DNA from: JAFDZW01 sp964404255
Lineage (GTDB): Bacteria > Bacteroidota > Ignavibacteria > Palsa-1295
Direction: 5' to 3'
Length of the DNA: 64,000 nucleotides
NCBI GenBank assembly: GCA_964404255.1
Contig: CAYOJJ010000003.1
Span: forward strand, 1 to 64,000
Below the pieces are notes generated by a model, which saw only the letters and a program-made list of their open reading frames with translations, was not told the DNA's origin and did no database searches. Made by a program: the position numbers and the translations under genes. The first letter of the stretch is position 1. Each line of letters begins with the position of its first letter. This document shows, piece after piece, positions 1 through 9,218 of the stretch.

Positions 1-13
1 TATATTAGGCATC

Positions 14-88
14 GAGCTCTATAGGAGCGACACGTTGTTATTGATGGATCGCGTTGTTCTATCTTTACATGTCGCTCCTACGGAGCTC
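14..88. repeat. 19-bp imperfect inverted repeat bounded by GAGCTC
   Basis: The arm 14-32 (GAGCTC then TATAGGAGCGACA) is complementary to 70-88 with two mismatches and a 37-nt loop. The core GTAGGAGCGACA is of a type I recall as a dispersed intergenic repeat in Bacteroidota genomes. That recollection is background knowledge and was not searched here. Confidence 0.7.
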
Positions 89-105
89 TGATTTTTATTT
101 ATCCT

Positions 106-140
106 TACCAGGGGTTACGCTTCGCTCCACCCCTGGCTAC
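106..140 (+). repeat. REP-like element copy A (35 nt)
   Basis: This 35-nt stretch starts TACCAGGGGTTACGC. It is the exact reverse complement of 499-533 and is itself partly palindromic (CCAGGGG ... CCCCTGG). A decayed third relative lies at about 304-334. Confidence 0.85.
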
Positions 141-263
141 CTTACGCCGCCCTTTCAGGGCTATGTTTGTGGGTTAATCAAGACTGGTTAAGACATTAAG
201 AATTTCTCCTGCCGTGGTTGTCGAAAAACACCAGATTGATCTAAGCTTACTTACCAACTAATA

Positions 264-298
264 ATGAAGCACTGACGCGAACCCCGGAGGGGTAATGT
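264..298 (+). repeat. Direct repeat copy 1 (35 nt, contains CCCCGGAGGGG)
   Basis: This 35-nt segment recurs at 460-494 with three substitutions. It includes a short palindrome, CCCCGGAGGGG. The two copies are 196 nt apart, which sets the period of the degenerate tandem unit. Confidence 0.85.
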
Positions 299-459
299 GC
301 TATACCAGAGCTGAAGTGAAGCGCACCCGGCTACATTACGCCGATTACCGCGACGAACTATGTCCGTGGGTGAATGGAGGTTAGTTAAAACATTAGGACT
401 TTCATCCGCCGTGGAAGATGAATATGACAGCTTTATTAAAGGTTAGATACAAACTCGAA

Positions 460-494
460 ATGAAGCACTAACGCGAACCCCGAAGGGGTGATGT
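460..494 (+). repeat. Direct repeat copy 2 (35 nt, contains CCCCGAAGGGG)
   Basis: Second copy of the 264-298 element. The palindrome core has changed by one base (CCCCGAAGGGG). It lies immediately upstream of the inverted REP-like copy B. Confidence 0.85.
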
Positions 495-498
495 ACTT

Positions 499-533
499 GT
501 AGCCAGGGGTGGAGCGAAGCGTAACCCCTGGTA
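499..533 (-). repeat. REP-like element copy B (35 nt, inverted)
   Basis: Exact reverse complement of 106-140 over 35 nt. Together the two copies bracket about 360 nt of degenerate repeat sequence. Confidence 0.85.
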
Positions 534-540
534 GCTAATT

Positions 541-566
541 AAAAAACAGCAAAGCCCTGCAAGGGC
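541..566 (-). terminator. Possible terminator after the redoxin gene
   Basis: On the minus strand the stem GCCCT-TGC-AGGGC (566-554) is followed by TTTGCTG and then six T residues (546-541). It lies 20 nt after the stop of the minus-strand redoxin gene. The hairpin also belongs to the repeat family of this region, so it may be a repeat element that happens to resemble a terminator. Confidence 0.5.
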
Positions 567-585
567 GATGTAGGAATGCGTATTA

Positions 586-1725
586 TTATTCGGTTCGGCA
601 ATCAGTTGTAAACGTATACGCATACGCTCCGAAGGATGGCGTTTCAGCAGTGAGTTTTAATTCAAAACGACCGAATTTCGAATTATTGATGATATAATAC
701 ATCCGTGGTTCATTTACTGTGAGGTAGGTTTTTCCGTCGCGCTCAACTACATCGGCGCCGCGATCTTCTTTCGGGATGGGGTGGCCATCCTGGGTAACGA
801 GTACGCTAAAATCATTTTCTTTCTGTGGTTTTATTACGAGGTTTACTTCCTTTGCCTGATAGCGGATCACTAGACTACCGGCACTAGCTGCAGCAGGGGA
901 AGCATGTTCTCGCGCTACGATCCAATCTCCTTCGAGATAGAGTTTATCGTCTTCCAGTTTTTCCGGAAGAGAAAAATGCGTGGATGTATTTGGCTTCGGT
1001 TCTTCGGTATTGCCGAGATGATTGCGTTCGAAGCCGACGTAGGTCTCCGGCGTCGGGCGGTAGCAAACCGAACCGGGCTTATCGGTTGAGCGAACGAGTT
1101 CGCTTAGAACGGGCATAGCAAGCGTGCTATCGCGTTCGAGTAATATCTTTTGCAAAAATGCTTCAAACTCCTGATACTGTCCTTCGCCGAAATGCGTCGT
1201 GCGCAGTTTACCGTTCTTATCGAACAGATATTTTGCAGGCCAATAGCGGTTGGCAAGTGAATTCCAGATCTGAAATTCATTATCGGCAACGATAGGATAG
1301 TGCAGATCGAACTTCTTTACTGCAGCATTTAAATTCTTGGTATCCTTTTCAAAATCAAATTCCGGCGAATGCACACCGATAATAACCAATCCTTTATCTT
1401 TATATTTTTCAGCCCAGGCTTTGATATAGGGCAAGGTGCGAATACAATTTACACAAGTATAATCCCATATATCGACCAGCACCACTTTCCCTTTCAGGGC
1501 AGCTGGGCTCAGATCGGCACCAGTGATATTGATATATCTATCGGAGCTGTAATTCGTTGGTATCGGTGGCATATTGATATGCTCACCAACCTGATCTTCC
1601 AGCAAAGCGGCTAAGGAATCGCGAAGTGCTTTTGACATAGTCGGTTGGGGTCTATCGGATGGCTGGCTCTTGCCGCATCCGGCAAGCAGAACAAGCATAC
1701 ACGCTGTAAAAATATAGCACTTCAT
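586..1725 (-). CDS. Redoxin / TlpA-like lipoprotein with DipZ-type C-terminal domain
   Basis: Predicted exported thiol-disulfide protein of 379 aa. The ATG at 1725 is preferred over one 23 codons upstream because it begins a lipoprotein signal peptide with lipobox LLAGC (Cys17) and removes an overlap with the upstream glycosylase gene. Residues about 65-215 form a thioredoxin-fold redoxin domain with a CVNC active site (Cys91, Cys94) after the DIWDYT strand. The C-terminal half (PETYVGFER onward) resembles the extra domain of DipZ-type thioredoxins. It probably reduces or oxidises disulfides in periplasmic proteins; the natural partner is unknown. It is the last gene of the minus-strand run. 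Confidence 0.85.
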   Translation of the reverse strand: MKCYIFTACMLVLLAGCGKSQPSDRPQPTMSKALRDSLAALLEDQVGEHINMPPIPTNYSSDRYINITGADLSPAALKGKVVLVDIWDYTCVNCIRTLPYIKAWAEKYKDKGLVIIGVHSPEFDFEKDTKNLNAAVKKFDLHYPIVADNEFQIWNSLANRYWPAKYLFDKNGKLRTTHFGEGQYQEFEAFLQKILLERDSTLAMPVLSELVRSTDKPGSVCYRPTPETYVGFERNHLGNTEEPKPNTSTHFSLPEKLEDDKLYLEGDWIVAREHASPAAASAGSLVIRYQAKEVNLVIKPQKENDFSVLVTQDGHPIPKEDRGADVVERDGKTYLTVNEPRMYYIINNSKFGRFELKLTAETPSFGAYAYTFTTDCRTE

Positions 1726-1753
1726 AGAGCATTGTCTTCTATTATAATAGCTA

Positions 1754-2341
1754 TTACGAAGGCTTGCCGCGGGAAACGAAGTGATTGCCTTCAATAAAAA
1801 ATCTCCACGGCAGCTCCCGAGCCTGGGTTATTCCGATACGCGCGGTAACGGCAACGGTTTCGCTTTGGTGGATCGTGCCTTTGCTCAGATAGAGCGTATC
1901 GCTTTCGAGCAGATCGATCTTATTCTGGGTTTTATCAATCCCTAATGCCTGGCAGAGTTTCGCCGGGCCGGAAAGCAGGTCGCGGTCGCTCTCTGCTTTT
2001 GCACGGCGCTTATACATTTCCTCTTTGCCCTCAAGCGGTTCGAGCGCGCGTACGAGTACTGCTGCGCCGTGCCCTTCTTTGCCGGTCACGACATTAAAGC
2101 AGTAGTGCATACCATAAGTAAAATACACGTACGAAAAACCGGCCAGCCCGAAGAGCGGAGCGGTTCGTTCGGTAATGCCGCGATAGCCATGACAGGCAGC
2201 TTCATTCTGATCGTAAGCTTCGGTCTCGATAATGCGGCCGGAGATCATGACGCCATTTACTTTATGATGCAGAATCCCACCGAGTAACTCGCGGGCTACG
2301 ATATGGGCATCGCGTTCGAAAAATCTTCTGCTGTAGTTCAT
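1754..2341 (-). CDS. 3-methyladenine / alkyladenine DNA glycosylase (AAG/MPG family)
   Basis: Base-excision repair enzyme of 195 aa that removes alkylated purines from DNA. The family signatures are clear: RxLLG near the N-terminus, the IxETEAYD motif, the CHGYRGITERTAPLFG segment, YVYFTYGMHYCFN, and GPAKLCQALGI. Length is typical for bacterial members. The start codon overlaps the stop of the upstream YyaL-like gene by 4 nt (ATGA type), implying translational coupling. Function is assigned from family membership. Confidence 0.93.
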   Translation of the reverse strand: MNYSRRFFERDAHIVARELLGGILHHKVNGVMISGRIIETEAYDQNEAACHGYRGITERTAPLFGLAGFSYVYFTYGMHYCFNVVTGKEGHGAAVLVRALEPLEGKEEMYKRRAKAESDRDLLSGPAKLCQALGIDKTQNKIDLLESDTLYLSKGTIHQSETVAVTARIGITQARELPWRFFIEGNHFVSRGKPS

Positions 2342-4398
2342 CCTTTGGCGAGCAGCTCTTTTAACGCCTCAACCGAATGCACCGGCAGATCGCAGACGCC
2401 ACCATGACAATAATAGATCGTAAAGCCATCGCTTTGTTCGCCAAGCGATCTGATGAACGGCGCTAACGACGTATCATCCTTCGACACATAAGCAACTACC
2501 GATCTCGGGCGGTACGAGCCCAATAGCAACTCCCGTACTTCTTTCTTTTGCTCCTCGGTAGCATTCGCAATCACGATCTCGGCCGGGGCATGCTGCTGCC
2601 ATAATGCCGAGGAAAGTAATCGCGGCATAGTGTAGGGATACTGGATCAAACGACCGGAAAAGAAAGAGAGCGTTGCAGTGGCATGTTCTTCATATACTTG
2701 ATTGCCCGTCAGTTCGAACAAGCGAAGTGCATTCTCCACTGCAAGGGAGTTACCACTCGGCTCTGCACCATCATATTCATTCTTAGTACGGACGATGAGA
2801 TCCGCCTGTTCGCGGCTGGAGAAATAGCCGCCGTTTACATCATCATAGAAAATGGCATCCTGCTCATTCTGCAGCGTGATCGCTCGTTCGAGCCATAATA
2901 CCTCAGCAGTTATTTCATAGACATTCAAATAGCCGCGAATAAGAAAGGCATAGCTTTCCAGATAGGCTGGGAATCTGGCTTCACCATCTTTGTAACGATG
3001 GAAAAGCTGCTTGCCGGTCTTTTCCCACAGCTCGTTCCAGATGAATGCTGCCGCACGAACGGCGGCCTCGATATACTCTTGCTTATTAAGAATAGCACCG
3101 GCGCGAGCCAGTGCACCGATCATCAGGCCATTCCAGGGTGTAAGAATTTTATCGTCAAGATGCGGAGCGATGCGGTGAGTTCTGACCGATAATAATTTCT
3201 TACCTGCTCCTTCGAGCAGTGCTCTGGTTTCCGAAAGACCTTTTGAAAAGTGCTCAGCGACTTTTGGTGTATGACGTGAACGAAATAAAATATTATTTCC
3301 GTGCTCCCAATTTCCTTCCGGTTGTACGCCGTAGCGGTAATTAAAAATCTCAGCCATCTCAGTGCCAAGAATCGTATCGATCTCATCGGCCGTCCAGACA
3401 TAGAACTTCCCTTCTTCGCCTTCGCTATCGGCATCCAATGCACTATAGAGTCCACCGTCTGGATGCGTAAGCTCACGAAGCGCGAATTCGCAGATCGAAG
3501 CCGCAACTTCCGAATAAAACGAATCGCCGGTGATTTGAAACGCATCGCAATAGGAATCGAGCAGTTGCGCCTGATCGTAAAGCATCTTCTCGAAATGCGG
3601 TGCAAACCAGTGGCCATCGACACTATAACGATGGAAGCCGCCGCCGATCTGATCGTTCATGCCGCCCATTGCCATTTTCTTGAGCGTGAAGAGCGCCATG
3701 TTACGCGCCTCTTCATTGCCGGTGGTATCGTAATAGCGAAAGAGTAATTCGTACTGCGCCGGACGCGGGAATTTTGGTGCAGCACCGAAGCCACCGTGTG
3801 CCGTATCGAACGAGCGCTTGAAATAATCGACACAGGATTCGATCGCTACTTCGAGCGACGTGTTCGTCGGCGCTTCCAGGCGCTGCTCGGCTATAGCCTT
3901 AGTAAGCTCACCGGCGGAGCGCTCGATATCTTCTTTTCTCGTGCGCCAGAGTTCTTCGATGCGATCGAGCAATTGTATAAAGCTTGGGCGGCCGTAGGAA
4001 GCGACCGGCGGGAAGTACGTGCCGCAAAAAAATGGTTTAAGGTCGGTCGCAAGAAAACAGGTCATGGGCCAGCCGCCGCTGCCGGTCATCGCCTGTGTTG
4101 CCGTCATGTAGATGGCATCGACATCGGGGCGTTCTTCGCGGTCAACCTTGATGGAAATAAAATGCTTATTGAGATAATCGGCCGTAGCGTTATTCTCAAA
4201 ACTTTCGCGCTCCATCACATGGCACCAATGGCAGGTAGAATAGCCGATCGATAAAAAGATCGGTTTGTTTTTTGCGCGGGCTTTTGCAAATGCTTCTTCA
4301 CCCCACGGATACCAATCGACCGGATTATATACATGCTGCTGTAAATACGGCGAGCGTTCATTACTAAGATGATTGGCGATACGGTTTTTATCGGACAT
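2338..4398 (-). CDS. Thioredoxin domain-containing protein, YyaL / DUF255 (spermatogenesis-associated protein 20) family
   Basis: Large cytoplasmic protein of 686 aa in the highly conserved YyaL family. The N-terminal DUF255 domain is a thioredoxin-like fold with the family signature around GYSTCHWCHVM (Cys56, Cys59). The remainder is an (alpha/alpha)6-barrel resembling N-acylglucosamine 2-epimerase or glycosidases (segments SEGEEGKFYVW, DDKILTPWNGLMIGAL, YDGAEPSGNSLAVENALRL). The biochemical activity of the family is unsettled, so no reaction is assigned. It sits between GDPD and the glycosylase gene on the same strand. Confidence 0.9.
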   Translation of the reverse strand: MSDKNRIANHLSNERSPYLQQHVYNPVDWYPWGEEAFAKARAKNKPIFLSIGYSTCHWCHVMERESFENNATADYLNKHFISIKVDREERPDVDAIYMTATQAMTGSGGWPMTCFLATDLKPFFCGTYFPPVASYGRPSFIQLLDRIEELWRTRKEDIERSAGELTKAIAEQRLEAPTNTSLEVAIESCVDYFKRSFDTAHGGFGAAPKFPRPAQYELLFRYYDTTGNEEARNMALFTLKKMAMGGMNDQIGGGFHRYSVDGHWFAPHFEKMLYDQAQLLDSYCDAFQITGDSFYSEVAASICEFALRELTHPDGGLYSALDADSEGEEGKFYVWTADEIDTILGTEMAEIFNYRYGVQPEGNWEHGNNILFRSRHTPKVAEHFSKGLSETRALLEGAGKKLLSVRTHRIAPHLDDKILTPWNGLMIGALARAGAILNKQEYIEAAVRAAAFIWNELWEKTGKQLFHRYKDGEARFPAYLESYAFLIRGYLNVYEITAEVLWLERAITLQNEQDAIFYDDVNGGYFSSREQADLIVRTKNEYDGAEPSGNSLAVENALRLFELTGNQVYEEHATATLSFFSGRLIQYPYTMPRLLSSALWQQHAPAEIVIANATEEQKKEVRELLLGSYRPRSVVAYVSKDDTSLAPFIRSLGEQSDGFTIYYCHGGVCDLPVHSVEALKELLAKG

Positions 4399-4427
4399 AA
4401 AATTGTAAAAGTGAGAGTAATGGCTCG

Positions 4428-5135
4428 TTATGCGCCGAATGCGGCGTTGCGATAGCTGAGTAACTGGCGAGGTACGTCGGTCACGATCGCCTGTGCACCG
4501 TAGCCGATGGCCTGATCGAACTCGGCTTTGGTGTTGATCGTGTACACCGATAAGTGTACGTTATTCGCTTTAATATCGGCGAGACGTTTATCATCAAGCT
4601 CTTTTAACTCGGCAGCATAGGCCGCGCCATGCGTTGCCCCAAGCAACTGCGATGGCAACAAGCCTTCGAATTGCTGCAACCCGAACGCAGCGAGCAACCC
4701 GGCAGGCGGCTGAATGAGCGTGGTGATAGCACTCGAAGAAAGAGCGGCAATGTAATCGGGTCTGAACGACGAAAAGAGTACGCACTCGCTCATCTGGCGG
4801 CTGGCTACTAACTCCAAGACTAGTGGCAAGAGTGGTAATTCATCGATGACGCCATAGCCTTTGAGCTCGATATTCATATAGACTTTCTCGGCACAAAGAT
4901 CGAGTATATGCTCGAAGCGTTCATATTCTCCCCCACCATCGATCTCATCGTGATGGCAGACAATATCACCACCCGTCGTGAATTGAATATCAACCTCGAT
5001 CATCTCCGCACCGCTATCGATCGCAGCCGATACGGCCTCAAGGGTATTCTCTTTCGCACCGGCAGAAGTATCGCCGCGATGAGCACAGATCATCGGGTAG
5101 CGCGTAAAATCGTATTCTCTCAGGGGGGCAAGCAT
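4428..5135 (-). CDS. Glycerophosphodiester phosphodiesterase
   Basis: Protein of 235 aa in the GDPD TIM-barrel family, which hydrolyses glycerophosphodiesters to glycerol-3-phosphate and an alcohol. Visible catalytic signatures are AHRGD (His19, Arg20), KENT (Glu29, Asn30), EVDIQ (Glu47, Asp49) and CHHDE (His62). No signal peptide is seen, so it is probably cytoplasmic, like UgpQ. Its start lies 4 nt after the fmt stop, within an apparent operon. Confidence 0.9.
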   Translation of the reverse strand: MLAPLREYDFTRYPMICAHRGDTSAGAKENTLEAVSAAIDSGAEMIEVDIQFTTGGDIVCHHDEIDGGGEYERFEHILDLCAEKVYMNIELKGYGVIDELPLLPLVLELVASRQMSECVLFSSFRPDYIAALSSSAITTLIQPPAGLLAAFGLQQFEGLLPSQLLGATHGAAYAAELKELDDKRLADIKANNVHLSVYTINTKAEFDQAIGYGAQAIVTDVPRQLLSYRNAAFGA

Positions 5136-5139
5136 TTTT

Positions 5140-6084
5140 TTACACTTCTACAATTGGTAGTTCAAGTCGCGAACCACGTAGGAATTCCTCGGCAGAGAGT
5201 TTTTTCTTTCCTTCTTTTTGTAACACAAAAATCTCCAGAAGCGTGGTAGCGGTACTTACAAACAAACGCTTATTACTCGCCGAGCGATAGAGCATTCCGG
5301 CTGCATTAGTGGAATTGATATTCGTAACATGCGTCTGATAGATCTTCAGCCGCTCACCATCGGGCATAGTCATTACCGCACCGGGGAATGGAGAGATGCC
5401 ACGGATATGATTATGAACCTGCTCGGCCGGTTTTGAAAAATCTATACTGCAATCCTCGGCTTTTATCTTCGGCGCGGCTGTTGCCTGCCCGTGCTCCTGC
5501 GTATTCGGATGCAATGTCCCTTCACCAAGACCGGTGATTGTTTTAAGTGCGACAGAGGCGCCGAGCTTCATCATTTCATCGTGAAGTTCGCCAAGCGTTT
5601 CATCTTCGCTAATGCTCAGCCGCTCCTGTAGTAATATTCTGCCGGTATCGATCTGCTCGTCGAGCAGGAAGGTCGTTATTCCCGTTTCTTTTTCGCCGTT
5701 TATAAGGGCCCACTGCATCGGTGCAGCGCCGCGATACTTGGGCAATAGTGAGGTATGAATATTAAACGTACCAAGCCGGGGCATGGCAAAAACTTCTTTC
5801 GGAAGTATTTTATAGGCAACGACACAAAATAGATCGGCGCCGATCTGCCGCAATGCTTCAATAAACTGGGGGTCGCGGGTTTTTAATGGCGTAAGAGTTT
5901 GCAGACCAAGCTCGGTTGCTTTCATCGCCACCGGCGATGGCCGTGGCTTTAAGCCTCTGCCTTGTTCTTTTTCCGGATTGGTAACGACGGCAACAACCTT
6001 CACTCCTTTACGAACGAGTTCTTCGAGAATGAACGCTGCAAATTCCGGTGTACCGAAAAAAACGACTGTCGGCTCTTCGCTCAT
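5140..6084 (-). CDS. fmt: Methionyl-tRNA formyltransferase
   Basis: Formylates initiator Met-tRNA using 10-formyl-tetrahydrofolate. The chosen ATG at 6084 gives 314 aa, the normal length, and places the family start VVFFGTPEFAA at residue 6. A longer reading adds 30 unconvincing residues inside the upstream gene. Core signatures are LLPKYRGAAPMQWALINGE and GITTFLLDEQIDTG in the catalytic domain, with a C-terminal OB-fold-like domain (PFPGA onward). Its ATG overlaps the stop of the isomerase gene by one base (TAATG), suggesting coupled translation. Confidence 0.95.
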   Translation of the reverse strand: MSEEPTVVFFGTPEFAAFILEELVRKGVKVVAVVTNPEKEQGRGLKPRPSPVAMKATELGLQTLTPLKTRDPQFIEALRQIGADLFCVVAYKILPKEVFAMPRLGTFNIHTSLLPKYRGAAPMQWALINGEKETGITTFLLDEQIDTGRILLQERLSISEDETLGELHDEMMKLGASVALKTITGLGEGTLHPNTQEHGQATAAPKIKAEDCSIDFSKPAEQVHNHIRGISPFPGAVMTMPDGERLKIYQTHVTNINSTNAAGMLYRSASNKRLFVSTATTLLEIFVLQKEGKKKLSAEEFLRGSRLELPIVEV

Positions 6085-7160
6085 TACGATGCCAACCGCG
6101 ATTTTAATAATGAGATGACCGGGACGGGACTCGGATCGACGCCACAAAGCAGCGAAATATAATAGCTGATCCAATCGCCGAGAATTATCAGCGAGAACAT
6201 TCTTGAGAGTGGTGAATTACCACTGGCCGTAACTTCTTCGACCGGCACGCCTTTTCCCTTCAATACTTCTTTCAAGATTGAAAAGCGCAGACCAACTCTT
6301 GCATGTTCATCGAGCGGTGAACGTAGAAAGACTACCTGAAAATCTTTATGCAATTCCAATGGAAAATCCCAGCCATTGATCTCGTTATGATTCATTTCTG
6401 GTAATACATTACCGAATGCTACATGCTTGGCATTCTCCTGTATTTGGCCGCGCCAGCGGATATTGACCGTATCGAAATATTCACAATCGGAATAGATTAC
6501 CGGAATCTTTGCCTGTAAAATCTTTGCTAATCGTAAAGCATCGTTCGAATCGGAAATATTATCGGCGCCGTACGTAGCACAAAGGCTCTCAAGATTCGAA
6601 GCTGTTTCTTTTAAGAACTCCGTTTGATCCGGTGCGATACCGATTGCTTCAAGAATCTTTAGCACCGGTACAAAGGAATAGGCCAGAGCGGCACGCGGTT
6701 GGAAGCCGGAAGGTAGTTCTACAAAGGGGTAACCGTCGCGAAGCGCCCACTCTTTAATGGTACCGCCGGTTGCAAGACACACGATCTGCGCTTTCTTTGC
6801 TTTGGCAGCTTCATACATCGAAAGCGTTTCTTCGGTTGTGCCGGAATAGCTCGAGACCATCACCAGGCTGCCTTCATTTACAAATTCCGGAAGACGGTAG
6901 GTGCGATTAATGTAAAATGGTACCGACATCGACGAATGCAGATACGACCGAACCAGGTCGCCCCCAATAGCAGAGCCACCAAGACCGGCCAGCACGACAT
7001 TTTTAATCGATTCTAATTTCGGAAGCGTCAACGAAGCAAGGCTCTTATCGACTCGAGAGGCTGCATCGAGCACCTGCTCGCCCATTGCCGCAATCGCTTT
7101 TCCCATTGCCCCCTGATCGAGGCCATTAATTAATTCCGCAGTTATGGTAATTCCGCCCAT
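6084..7160 (-). CDS. Bifunctional phosphoglucose/phosphomannose isomerase (SIS domain)
   Basis: Protein of 358 aa with two sugar-isomerase (SIS) folds, matching the bifunctional phosphoglucose/phosphomannose isomerase family of archaea and some bacteria rather than classical Pgi. Signatures are the glycine-rich AGLGGSAIGGDLVRSYL, the phosphate-binding SSYSGTTEETL, GFQPRAALAYSFVP, and the MNHNEINGW motif near the C-terminal third. It would interconvert glucose-6-P and fructose-6-P, and mannose-6-P and fructose-6-P, feeding glycolysis and sugar-nucleotide synthesis. An 84-nt gap separates it from the upstream DUF2723 gene. Confidence 0.9.
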   Translation of the reverse strand: MGGITITAELINGLDQGAMGKAIAAMGEQVLDAASRVDKSLASLTLPKLESIKNVVLAGLGGSAIGGDLVRSYLHSSMSVPFYINRTYRLPEFVNEGSLVMVSSYSGTTEETLSMYEAAKAKKAQIVCLATGGTIKEWALRDGYPFVELPSGFQPRAALAYSFVPVLKILEAIGIAPDQTEFLKETASNLESLCATYGADNISDSNDALRLAKILQAKIPVIYSDCEYFDTVNIRWRGQIQENAKHVAFGNVLPEMNHNEINGWDFPLELHKDFQVVFLRSPLDEHARVGLRFSILKEVLKGKGVPVEEVTASGNSPLSRMFSLIILGDWISYYISLLCGVDPSPVPVISLLKSRLAS

Positions 7161-7244
7161 ATTTTAAAAAATTTTATAGAAATACAACACTTCGGCGCGC
7201 GAAAGGCGTTCAGTAGCAAAACTTATAATAATGATTCGGTAATG

Positions 7245-9212
7245 TTACTTATACGAGGCCCTGGCTTTTTGTATTCTGGCAAACTGATCGTTAGTAGAAT
7301 AGCCATATTCCCTGTCTCTGGGTTGTAGTTTATCGAGATCAACCGTCATATCCGGCATGAATTTCAGAGCAAGATCAAGCCACTTCTTTGCTTCTTCATC
7401 CTTACCGAGACGGGCAATATAATCGGCGCGTGCGGCAAGAGAGCCAGCTTGTAAGGTACGTGAGCCATCGGTATAATAATTGCGTTCACGATATTTACTG
7501 TCGTTCCATTGAATAGTTGGCAGGGGAATATCGAATACGGAATCGTGCTCGAGCAATCTGAATTCCAGGCCCGCCGGTACCGGCTTGAAGGAAGGCGCGA
7601 AGAGCGGATCGCGCTCGGCAAGTACCTCTTTTGAAATAAGGATCGGCCGGTCGAGATTTTTCCTGACGAGTGCCTCGGTAAAGGTACGGTAGGTTTCCGA
7701 TATTGCCTGTCCATCAAAGGGTTCTCCCCTATCGAAGCGATTCAGATGAACCATAAAAGCATCGAGCTCGGGTTTTACGCGAGCCATTGCTTCCGGTGCC
7801 CGTTGCTTTAAGTAGCTATAATACCAGGGCCGGTCGCGTAACATGGCAACATCGACCACGAGTACATCGGGCCGGACATTTTCTACCAATTGATAATAGA
7901 ACGCACCGCTAAGCCAAAAATCCCAGGCCGAAGAAAAGAGGATAGCATTCTTCGGAAGATTTTTTAGCACGTTCATCGTGCAATCATCGACAAAATGATT
8001 GCCGCTTTCATCGACAGTGCTGTAATTGGTGCTTATCTCAAATGCTGCAAATATTATAGCCAACCCAATCAATGATGTTATAAGTGTGCTTTTTGCCATA
8101 CCGCTTATTGCCGTTGCAGCCCAGATAGCCCCTAAGCACATGACGATAAGGCAGGCAACATAGGCCGTCAGGAAATACGGATCGATCTCGAGGATATCGA
8201 AATTAACCGAATAGAATAAGCAGCCAAAAAACAGAAGAAGCAGAAATACCAGCAGATGCAATTTTTTCGAATGAGTATTGATAAGCAATGCAAAAACACC
8301 TGCCAGGAGCATTATCAAACCAGCATAAGAAAACTCCGTCGGGAATTCATGCCAGAAGTAGGGAAAGTTCTTGGCAGAGGCACCGGGTGTGAACATCCAG
8401 ATCTTGTACTGGCCGCCGGTGAAATGCTTCATGAATAAGGTGAAGTCAGTGGGGTGTCCCCAATCCATTATCGGATATTGCGAGGAGCGAATTGGGAAAT
8501 ACAAGTAGGGCAATAAACCGATAATAAATGGCACCGCAAGCCATACTATTTTCTTCAAGCTCTTTTGATTGATACCGCTATTGACAAAATAGAGATATAA
8601 GCATCCGGGAGCAAGCAGAACGGTTGTCAGGTGGTTGGAGAAGGAAAGGCCAAGGGTCAGCGCAAAAAGAATAGAGTTTTTTCCAAATGTTTCTTTTTCG
8701 AGTCTCAACATGCGGAAAAAGAATATCAGAGCAACGGTAATAAGAAAGCAATGCAACGGATAGACTTCAATGGAATTTGATTGTGCCCACCAGGTTTGGC
8801 TGAATGCAGTCGCCAAGCCAAGAAATATACCAGCGCCGATACCGGCTGTTTCTTCATTTGTCGATCCCGCGTGGACTTGTCCTTTCTTAGCTGCAAGAGA
8901 AAACCAATTGATCGCCAGCTCATGACCCAGAAAAACCATTGCTCCGCTGCCAAGCGCCGTAAAGAAAGCAGACATGATATTCAGCCGGACGATAACCTGA
9001 CTGGCGATCGGTAGATGAGCGAACACATATCCTACAAGAGTAAATAACGGATACCCAGTGGGATGACAGATGCCGAGTGTCGAACAAGCGGCGGCAAGCT
9101 CTCCGCCATCTATAAAGGGTACACCGGGCGCCATTGTCAGCAGATAGACAATGAATGAGACCAAAAACACACCGGCACTCGCAACAACCGGCTTCGTAAC
9201 GATCGACTTCAT
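7245..9212 (-). CDS. DUF2723 (TMEM260-like) multi-spanning membrane protein
   Basis: Integral membrane protein of 655 aa with about ten to twelve hydrophobic segments in the first 400 residues and a soluble C-terminal part. The N-terminal signature APGVPFIDGGELAAACSTLGICHPTGYPLFTL is split here by a conserved GELAAA...HPTGYP pattern that is diagnostic of the DUF2723 family. Members are related to lipid-linked-sugar glycosyltransferases (GT-C fold), and the acidic residues after the first membrane segment would be catalytic. The C-terminus carries a TPR-like stretch (GKDEEAKKWLDLALKFMPD). Donor and acceptor are unknown. Confidence 0.85.
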   Translation of the reverse strand: MKSIVTKPVVASAGVFLVSFIVYLLTMAPGVPFIDGGELAAACSTLGICHPTGYPLFTLVGYVFAHLPIASQVIVRLNIMSAFFTALGSGAMVFLGHELAINWFSLAAKKGQVHAGSTNEETAGIGAGIFLGLATAFSQTWWAQSNSIEVYPLHCFLITVALIFFFRMLRLEKETFGKNSILFALTLGLSFSNHLTTVLLAPGCLYLYFVNSGINQKSLKKIVWLAVPFIIGLLPYLYFPIRSSQYPIMDWGHPTDFTLFMKHFTGGQYKIWMFTPGASAKNFPYFWHEFPTEFSYAGLIMLLAGVFALLINTHSKKLHLLVFLLLLFFGCLFYSVNFDILEIDPYFLTAYVACLIVMCLGAIWAATAISGMAKSTLITSLIGLAIIFAAFEISTNYSTVDESGNHFVDDCTMNVLKNLPKNAILFSSAWDFWLSGAFYYQLVENVRPDVLVVDVAMLRDRPWYYSYLKQRAPEAMARVKPELDAFMVHLNRFDRGEPFDGQAISETYRTFTEALVRKNLDRPILISKEVLAERDPLFAPSFKPVPAGLEFRLLEHDSVFDIPLPTIQWNDSKYRERNYYTDGSRTLQAGSLAARADYIARLGKDEEAKKWLDLALKFMPDMTVDLDKLQPRDREYGYSTNDQFARIQKARASYK

Positions 9213-9218
9213 GAAAGC

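Larger units (their letters stand above)
1..585. repeat. REP-like intergenic repeat cluster (no gene)
   Basis: No convincing coding region is visible in this stretch. It is packed with short palindromic and inverted repeats: a GAGCTC-bordered inverted repeat (14-88), two exact 35-nt inverted copies (106-140 and 499-533), two near-identical 35-nt direct repeats (264-298 and 460-494), and two GCCCT-N3-AGGGC hairpins (149-161 and 554-566). The whole looks like two degenerate copies of a unit of about 195 nt. Such REP-like clusters are common between genes in this bacterial group. No transposase or RAYT gene is in the window. Confidence 0.75.

Noticed and set aside
1..585. CRISPR array
   Set aside because: Repeats are few, degenerate and palindromic with unequal spacers and inverted copies; no cas gene in the window.
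5140..6174. Longer N-terminus for fmt (start at 6174)
   Set aside because: The extra 30 residues overlap the isomerase gene and precede the conserved family start; the ATG at 6084 with TAATG coupling is better.
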